DNA of 64,000 bases, from contig NZ_CP042829.1 in NCBI RefSeq assembly GCF_008838325.1, positions 2,046,001-2,110,000 of the forward strand, in the 5' to 3' direction. Below the pieces are notes generated by a model. That model was given only the letters and a program-made list of their open reading frames with translations, was not told the origin of the DNA and made no database searches. A program made the translations under genes and the position numbers. Below are positions 57,735 through 64,000 of the stretch, piece after piece; position 1 is the stretch's first letter; the number at the start of each line of letters is the position of its first letter. The stretch comes from Tepidiforma bonchosmolovskayae (GTDB lineage: Bacteria; Chloroflexota; Dehalococcoidia; Tepidiformales; Tepidiformaceae).

Positions 57735-58970
57735 ATGTCCGAACGGAAGGGACGGTCCAGGTTCGCCTGGCTGCTGCTCCTCGCCGCCTTCGCCATGGTC
57801 CTCGCCGTCGCCTGCGGCGGCGACGATGACGACACCGGCGGCGGCAGCGTCACCTATGGCAAGGCCGGCTTCAAGACCGTCGAAATCGCCTCCGGCCAGC
57901 CCATCAAGATCGGCTACTCCGGCCCGCTCTCGGGCGACCTCAAGGGCATCGGCGAGCCCATCCAGAAGGCCGTCGAGCTCGCCGCCAAGGGCAAGACCAT
58001 CAAGGGCCACAGCATCCAGGTTGTCAGCAAGGACGACCTCTGCTCGGCCGATGGCGGCGCCTCCGCAGCCACCCAGCTCCTGCAGGAAGGCGTCGTCGCC
58101 GTCGTCGGCCCCGTCTGCTCCGGCGCCGTCGTTGCCGCCCAGCCGCAGTACGAAGGTGCCGGCATCACCCACGTCTCGCCGTCCTCAACGGCCCACAAGC
58201 CCACCTACCCGGACCGCGGCCAGGTCTTCCAGACCTTCCTCCGCACCACCTACTCCGACGACATCCAGGGTCCGGCCCAGGCCAAGTTCGCCTACAAGAC
58301 GCTCGGCGCCAAGACCGCCTACATCGTCTACGACACCGACGCCTACGGCACCGGCCTCCGCGATGCCTTCAAGGCGGCCTACGAAAAGGAAGGCGGCAAG
58401 ATCCTCGGCAGCGAGGGGTACGAGAAGAAGCAGACTGACTTCAAGGCCGTCGTAACCAACATCAAGAACGCCAAGCCCGACCTCGTCTACTTCGCCGGCT
58501 TCTACTCCGAGGCAACCCCCTTCATCAAGCAGCTCCGCGCCGAGATGAAGGACGTCAAGTTCCTCGGCGGCGACGGCGTGAAGAACGACGAGTTCATCAA
58601 GGGCGCCGGCGCCGATGCCGAAGGCGCCTACCTCTCGCTTCCCAGCCCCGTCTACACCGGCGAGGCCTACAAGACCTTCGGCGACCTCTTCGAAAAGGAA
58701 ACCGGCATCAAGCGCGACGCCAGCCCCTTCGTCGCCGAAGCCTACGACGCTGCCACCGTCATCATCCGTGCGATCGAAAAGGTCGCCGAGGAGAAGGACG
58801 GCAAGCTCGTCATCGACCTCAAGAAGCTGAACGAGGAGATCCGTAAGACCGAACTCGATGGCGCCTCCGGCAAGATCAAGTTCGACGCCCGCGGCGAAAA
58901 CGTCGGCGGCGCGACGCCCGTCAGCCTCTTCCAGGTCAAGAACGGCGCCTTCGAAGAGATCAAGCAGTAG
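57735..58970 (+). CDS. livK: Branched-chain amino acid ABC transporter substrate-binding lipoprotein
   Basis: Periplasmic/surface-binding protein for a liv-type ABC importer. The 411-residue protein has a lipoprotein signal with lipobox LAVAC (Cys27), then an Asp/Gly-rich linker (GGDDDDTGGG) and a type-I periplasmic-binding fold: IGYSGPLSGDLKGIG, VVGPVCSGAVVAAQP, VSPSSTAHKP, and YIVYDTDAYG. A ribosome-binding site GAGGAGGG precedes the ATG. It is followed by a strong hairpin and then livH, so it is probably expressed more than the permease genes. The actual ligand (amino acid, urea or aromatic acid) cannot be inferred. Confidence 0.93.
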   Translation: MSERKGRSRFAWLLLLAAFAMVLAVACGGDDDDTGGGSVTYGKAGFKTVEIASGQPIKIGYSGPLSGDLKGIGEPIQKAVELAAKGKTIKGHSIQVVSKDDLCSADGGASAATQLLQEGVVAVVGPVCSGAVVAAQPQYEGAGITHVSPSSTAHKPTYPDRGQVFQTFLRTTYSDDIQGPAQAKFAYKTLGAKTAYIVYDTDAYGTGLRDAFKAAYEKEGGKILGSEGYEKKQTDFKAVVTNIKNAKPDLVYFAGFYSEATPFIKQLRAEMKDVKFLGGDGVKNDEFIKGAGADAEGAYLSLPSPVYTGEAYKTFGDLFEKETGIKRDASPFVAEAYDAATVIIRAIEKVAEEKDGKLVIDLKKLNEEIRKTELDGASGKIKFDARGENVGGATPVSLFQVKNGAFEEIKQ

Positions 58971-59008
58971 CGCTCCCCGGGCGCAAGCCTGCATACTCCC
59001 GATTCGCA

Positions 59009-59040
59009 GCGGAGAGGCGCCACGATTGGCGCCTCTCCGC
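59009..59040 (+). terminator. Intra-operon hairpin between livK and livH
   Basis: A perfect 13-bp inverted repeat GCGGAGAGGCGCC / GGCGCCTCTCCGC with a 6-nt loop, 39 bp after the livK stop and 28 bp before livH. It lacks a T-run, so it probably acts as a partial terminator or stabilises the livK mRNA. Confidence 0.7.
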
Positions 59041-59068
59041 ACGTCAGCCCGCCGGCAGAGGAACGACC

Positions 59069-60025
59069 ATGTCCGTCGCGCTCACCCTCTCCGTCAGCTT
59101 CTGGTCCGACCAGTTCGTCAATGGCCTCACCACCGGCAGCCTCTACGCCCTCATCGCGCTCGGCTACACGATGGTCTACGGCGTCCTCAAGATGATTAAC
59201 TTCGCCCACGGCGAGGTCTTCATGCTCGGCTCCTTCGCCGGCTATGGCGCCCTCGTCGCCATGGGCGGCAACGACATCTCCGGGCCGGTCATCGCCCTCG
59301 CCATCCTCGGGGCCATCATCGTCGCCATGGCCGCCTCGGTCAGCGCCTCCGTCGTCATCGAACGGCTCGCCTACCGCCCCCTCCGGAACGCCCCCCGCCT
59401 CGCTCCGCTCATCAGCGCCATCGGCGTCTCCATCTTCCTCCAGTACCTCGTCCTCGAACAGACCTCCGCCCGCGCGAAGTTCTACCCCGATATCTTCCCC
59501 CGGGGCTCCGTGGCCGTCGGCCCATTCGAAATCACCTACATCCAGCTCTTCCTCATCGCCAGCTCCGTCGCCATGATGGCCGTCCTCTACGCCATCATCC
59601 AGCGGACCCGCCTCGGCCGCGCCATCCGCGCCGTCGCCGAAAACCCCACCAACGCCTCCCTCATGGGCGTCGATGTCAACCGCACCATCGTCTTCGTCTT
59701 CATCCTCGGCGCGGCAATGGCCGGCGTAGCCGGCGTCCTCTACGGCCTCTTCTTCCAGACCATCCGCGGCTCCATGGGCTTCATCCCGGGCATCAAGGCG
59801 TTCACTGCCGCTGTCCTCGGCGGCATCGGCAGCATCCCCGGCGCCATGGCCGGCGGCTACGCCCTCGGCCTCGCCGAAACCGTCGGCCGCGAACTGCTGA
59901 ACGAACTCCCGGGCATCAACCTCGGTAACCAGTGGCGCGACGTCATCGCCTTCACCCTGCTCGTCGCCATCCTCATCTTCCGCCCGACCGGCATCTTCGC
60001 CCAGCGGAGCACTACCCGTGCCTGA
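59069..60025 (+). CDS. livH: Branched-chain amino acid ABC permease LivH
   Basis: First inner-membrane permease of the liv importer. The 318-residue protein has about eight membrane helices and the LivH pattern GLTTGSLYALIALGYTMVYG (residues 20-39), KMINFAHGEVFMLGSF (about 42-57), an EAA-like loop GRAIRAVAENPTNASLMGVD and PGIKAFTAAVLGGIGSIPGA. It overlaps livM by 8 nt. Confidence 0.93.
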   Translation: MSVALTLSVSFWSDQFVNGLTTGSLYALIALGYTMVYGVLKMINFAHGEVFMLGSFAGYGALVAMGGNDISGPVIALAILGAIIVAMAASVSASVVIERLAYRPLRNAPRLAPLISAIGVSIFLQYLVLEQTSARAKFYPDIFPRGSVAVGPFEITYIQLFLIASSVAMMAVLYAIIQRTRLGRAIRAVAENPTNASLMGVDVNRTIVFVFILGAAMAGVAGVLYGLFFQTIRGSMGFIPGIKAFTAAVLGGIGSIPGAMAGGYALGLAETVGRELLNELPGINLGNQWRDVIAFTLLVAILIFRPTGIFAQRSTTRA

Positions 60026-61163
60026 TACCCCTGCCCCCGCCTGGGCCCGCACCGCCCTCCGCATCCGCTGGCCGCTCTTCGTCGCGCTCGTCTGCCTGCT
60101 GCCGTTCGCCCTCTCCGATGTCTGGGTCCAGATGCTCGTCTTCGTCGGCCTCTTCGTGGTCCTCGGCCTCGGCCTGAACGTTGTGGTCGGCCTCGCCGGC
60201 CTGCTCGACCTCGGCTACGTCGCCTTCTTCGCGGCCGGGGCCTACACCATGGGTCTCCTTACCTCGCCCGGCTCGCCGATCGACTCCGGCCTCAACTTCT
60301 GGCTCATCCTCCCCCTCGGTGTCCTGATCGCCTCCGGCGTCGGGCTGCTCCTCGGCCTCCCCGTCCTCCCGCTCCGCGGCGACTACCTCGCTATCGTCAC
60401 CCTCGGCTTCGGCGAAATCATCCGCCTCTTCCTCATCAACCGCGACGACCTCACCCGCGGTTCCCAGGGCCTTTCCGCCATCCCCCGACCGGAGCTCTTC
60501 GGCTACCGCATCGACTCCTTCACTGCGTGGTTCTATTTCGTGATCGCTGCCGCCGTCCTCGTCGGCTTCTGCACCGCCCGCCTCCGCGACTCCCGCATTG
60601 GCCGCGCCTGGGAGGCCATCCGCGAGGACGAGGACGTCGCCGCCGCCATGGGCGTCAACACCACCAAGTACAAGCTTCTCGCCTTCGCCACCGGCGCCGC
60701 CATCGGCGGCCTCGGCGGCGTCATCTACGCCTCCTTCATCGGTTTCATCAGCCCCGCCGCGTTCTCCCTCCAGGTCTCCATCGATGTCCTCGCCATCGTC
60801 ATCATCGGCGGCATGGGCAGCACTCCCGGCGTCATCCTCGGGTCGCTCATCCTCATCGGCATCCCCCGCATCCTCCAGTTCCGCGAAACCGGCGACTTCC
60901 TCGCGCGCCTCGAGTGGCTGCGCGATGGCCTGAACGGGCTCATCGGCGCGTTCGATGCCGCCCTGCCCGGCTCCATCGGGCGCCTGCCCCCTGCCGAAAC
61001 ATGGGGCGCCCGGCTCGCCGACGACACCCGCTTCATCATCTTCGGCGCCCTCCTCGTCATCGTCATGGTCGTCCGTCCCTCGGGGCTCTGGCCCTCCTCC
61101 CGCCGCCGCCTCGAGTTCGCGCACGACGAAGCTGAACCATCCGCCCCGGTGAGCGCCGCATGA
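60018..61163 (+). CDS. livM: Branched-chain amino acid ABC permease LivM
   Basis: Second permease subunit. The 381-residue protein has a membrane-helix-rich core with GLGLNVVVGLAGLLDLGYVA (about 51-70), the EAA-like loop GRAWEAIREDEDVAAAMGVN (about 195-214), and VDVLAIVIIGGMGSTPGVI-type segment near 260. The C-terminus ends in a charged tail. It overlaps livG by ATGA. Gene order H-M-G-F is the standard liv order. Confidence 0.93.
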   Translation: MPDTPAPAWARTALRIRWPLFVALVCLLPFALSDVWVQMLVFVGLFVVLGLGLNVVVGLAGLLDLGYVAFFAAGAYTMGLLTSPGSPIDSGLNFWLILPLGVLIASGVGLLLGLPVLPLRGDYLAIVTLGFGEIIRLFLINRDDLTRGSQGLSAIPRPELFGYRIDSFTAWFYFVIAAAVLVGFCTARLRDSRIGRAWEAIREDEDVAAAMGVNTTKYKLLAFATGAAIGGLGGVIYASFIGFISPAAFSLQVSIDVLAIVIIGGMGSTPGVILGSLILIGIPRILQFRETGDFLARLEWLRDGLNGLIGAFDAALPGSIGRLPPAETWGARLADDTRFIIFGALLVIVMVVRPSGLWPSSRRRLEFAHDEAEPSAPVSAA

Positions 61164-62048
61164 CCGCCGCCGAACTGGTCGTCGATGGCCTCGGCATGCA
61201 GTTCGAAGGCCTCACTGCCCTTGCCGATGTCACCGTCCGCGTGCCGCCCGGCGAGATTCATGGCCTCATCGGCCCCAACGGCGCCGGAAAGACCACCTTC
61301 TTCAACTGCCTCACCGGCTTCTACCGGCCCACCTCCGGCGCCATCTACCTCACCGGTCAGCGCATCGACGGGCTCCCGCCCCACGTCATTACCGGCCTCG
61401 GCGTCGCGCGCACGTTCCAGAACATCCGCCTCTTCGCCAACATGACGGTCCTCGAGAACGTCCTCGTCGGAGAGCACCAGCACATCGCCGTCGGCGGCAC
61501 CGATATCCTGAGCACCCGCCGCCCCGTCTACCCCACCGCCATCGAAAGGCTCCTTATCCTCCGCGGATTTCCGCGCGCCGCAATGAACGGCGTCATCGAA
61601 ATCGCCGGCGCGATCGTCCGCCCTCCGCGCGTTCGCGCCGCCGAGGCTGCGGCCGTCGCCCGCGCCCGCGACCTGCTCGCCGCCGTCGGCCTCCGCGGCC
61701 GCGAGAACGACCTCGCCCGCAACCTCCCGTACGGCGACCAGCGCCGCCTCGAAATCGCCCGGGCCCTCGCCACCCGCCCCTCCCTCCTCCTCCTCGACGA
61801 GCCGACCGCCGGCATGAACCCGCAGGAGGCCGGCGCCATGGTCAGCCTCATCCGCCGCATCCGCGACGAGTTCGCCACCACCGTCATCCTCATCGAACAC
61901 CAGATGCGCGTCGTCATGGGCGTCTGCGAAAACATCACCGTCCTCGATTACGGCCGGAAGATCGCCGAGGGCCCGCCCGCGGCCATCCAGCGCAACCCGA
62001 CCGTCATCGAAGCCTACCTCGGCACCCGAGCCATCCAGGGAGGCGGCC

Positions 62049-62062
<14 letters not shown>
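61160..62062 (+). CDS. livG: Branched-chain amino acid ABC ATPase LivG
   Basis: Cytoplasmic ATPase of the liv importer. The 300-residue protein has Walker A GPNGAGKTTFFNCLTG (about 38-53), Q-loop VARTFQNIRLF, and a long insert (about 115-165). The ABC signature is weakly degenerate (NLPYGDQRRLEIARAL in place of LSGGQ-type, normal for LivG). Walker B is LLLLDEPTAGMNP, followed by the H-loop ILIEHQMRVV. It overlaps livF by 14 nt. Confidence 0.93.
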
Positions 62063-62758
<696 letters not shown>

Positions 62759-62762
<4 letters not shown>

Positions 62763-63415
62763 ACCTCCGCCGCCTCGCACTCCTCGCGCCGACGTTCCTG
62801 CTGATGGTGGGCGCGGCGGCCGCCGCATCCGCCGCCGGCGACCAGCCCCGGCTCGTCCCGCGGGCCGTCATCCCCAATGTCGCCGCCGGCGACCCCACGC
62901 CCACCCCCACGCCCGTGCCCCCGTACGCCGGCCAGGTTGCCGCCCTGGTCATCCCCGCCGCCGGTGTCGATGGCCGCTTCCCCGTCGAGGTCCGCGACAC
63001 CGCCATCGTCGCCGGCCGCGAGGCCTTCGAAGACCCGTCCCGCCCGGACGCCATCGCCTGGTATCCACGCTTCGGCCGTCCTGGATTTCCTGCCGCAAAC
63101 AGCATCTTTGCCGCGCACATCGACTACGTCGGCTACGGTCCGGGCCCCTTCGCGCGCCTCACCGCCGTCCGGCCCGGCGACGCCGTCTCCGTCCTCATGG
63201 ATAACGGCCTCGTCTACGCCTACACCGTCGTCTCCGTCGATATCGTCCGCCTGTCCGACCTCGATATGGATGCGGTCGTCTTCCCATTCCTCCCCCTTGA
63301 GCGCGAGCGCGTCACGCTCATCTCCTGCGGGGGCACCTTCGTCCCTCGACCGGGCGGCGGCGGCGAGTACGATAGCCGGGTCATCCTCGTCGCCGAGCGC
63401 ACCATCCCGCGCTGA
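62759..63415 (+). CDS. Class F-like sortase
   Basis: A 218-residue cysteine transpeptidase. The N-terminal signal (about residues 5-26) and Pro/Thr linker (46-55) are followed by the sortase barrel with the three catalytic residues: His120 in FAAHIDYVG, Cys190 in LISCGGTF and Arg207 in YDSRVILVA. The GGTF rather than TLxTC context and the length resemble class F/E sortases. It overlaps livF by 4 nt, an odd partnership. No LPxTG-type substrate is seen in the window. Confidence 0.85.
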
Positions 63416-63492
63416 CGGCTCCATCGCGGGACAGACAGGGCACGAATCCGGCAGAATCTCGGCGGCAGCACACACCCCTTCGCGGAGGCAGC

Positions 63493-64000
63493 ATGGACGC
63501 ACTGCAGGGCGTCACCATCCTCGATTTCTCCAGTCACATCGCAGGCCCCTACTGCACGAAGCTCCTCGCCGACCTCGGCGCACGGGTCATCAAAGTCGAG
63601 CGCCCCGGCGGCGACCCCGCCCGCAACCTCCCGCCCTTCCTCGGCGACGAACCCGGCCCCGACCGCAGCGCAACCTTCCAGTACCTCAACACCAATAAGG
63701 AGTCGATCGTCCTCGACCTCAAGCGGCCCGAGGCCCGCGACGTCGTCCGCGCACTTGTCCAGCGCGCCGACCTCGTCGTCACCGCCTCGCCGCCCCGCGT
63801 CGAAAAAGCCCTCGGCATCGACTACGCCACCCTTTCCGGCTACCGCGACATCCCCGTCGTCGCCATCACGAACTTCGGCCACGAGGGGCCCTACCGCGAC
63901 TACTCGCTCGACGACCTCGTCGTCTACGCCATGGGCGCCGAGATGTACAGCCACGGGCTGCTGCATCGCGAACCGCTCAAGCTCGGCGGCACCGCGGCCA
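63493..64000 (+). CDS. CaiB/BaiF family CoA-transferase (3' end cut by window)
   Basis: Class III CoA-transferase, transferring CoA between acyl groups. ATG 63493 follows GGAGGC closely. The 169 visible residues start LQGVTILDFSSHIAGPYCTKLLADLG (first part diagnostic: ILDFS-HIAGPY), then RVIKVERPGGDPAR, NTNKESIVLDLKRPEA and DLVVTASPPRVEKALGIDY. The catalytic aspartate region is probably in YSLDDLVVYAMG. The remaining roughly 200 residues lie outside the window. Confidence 0.9.
   Translation, partial: MDALQGVTILDFSSHIAGPYCTKLLADLGARVIKVERPGGDPARNLPPFLGDEPGPDRSATFQYLNTNKESIVLDLKRPEARDVVRALVQRADLVVTASPPRVEKALGIDYATLSGYRDIPVVAITNFGHEGPYRDYSLDDLVVYAMGAEMYSHGLLHREPLKLGGTAA

Overview
The window is a high-GC bacterial chromosome segment. 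Genes are dense, short-spaced and often overlap as ATGA or GTGA, and codons end mostly in C or G. Lipoproteins have plain LxAC lipoboxes and Pro/Thr-rich linkers, and there is a liv-type ABC operon, a class F-like sortase and many acyl-CoA enzymes. The style suggests a (possibly thermophilic) member of the Chloroflexota, but that is inference from style only. No rRNA or tRNA gene was recognised.

Positions 1-11,900 are ordinary housekeeping: folD (cut by the window edge), acpS, nnr, fabF, recJ and a stand-alone Clp-N-like protein, then a XerC/D recombinase, an acyl-CoA dehydrogenase, a small membrane-anchored protein, ppx/gppA, sixA and two tandem paralogous small genes. Positions 11,880-17,690 are a gene-poor stretch. 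It holds one lipoprotein, one small acidic protein behind an AT-rich island, one hypothetical gene of foreign composition, and otherwise apparently decayed DNA.

Positions 17,600-33,440 are a type III-A CRISPR-Cas island. Array 1 (about 19 repeats) is followed by a hypothetical gene. Next comes a minus-strand operon cas10-csm2-csm3-csm4-csm5-cas6. A Csm6-like CARF-HEPN gene diverges from it. After that lie a coiled-coil SF1 helicase with an inserted nuclease-like domain, cas2 (no cas1 in view), array 2 (22 repeats), and a 5'-truncated homologue of the gene that follows array 1. Cas10 keeps both its HD and GGDD motifs and the CARF protein keeps an R-x4-H motif, so cyclic-oligoadenylate signalling is predicted. 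The two arrays look like descendants of one duplicated 'leader-array-flanking gene' unit.

Positions 33,750-44,045 form a second defence-like cassette: an SNF2 helicase with a DUF3883-like C-terminus, a UPF0175 antitoxin-like gene with a collapsed DUF3368 toxin remnant, a DUF1156 DNA methyltransferase interrupted by an in-frame amber codon, and a DUF499 ATPase with a Swt1-like HEPN N-terminus.

Positions 44,190-64,000 are metabolic and signalling genes. They include an HD-GYP phosphodiesterase, a DUF2188-like protein, a LOG-family protein, a MaoC-type hydratase, an aldo/keto reductase and a CDGSH protein. lutA with a fused lutB-lutC follows, then a multi-PAS hybrid kinase, a metallo-beta-lactamase-fold hydrolase, an SDR, a hemerythrin-like protein and a rhodanese. 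The last genes are livK-H-M-G-F with a co-transcribed sortase and the start of a CaiB/BaiF CoA-transferase.
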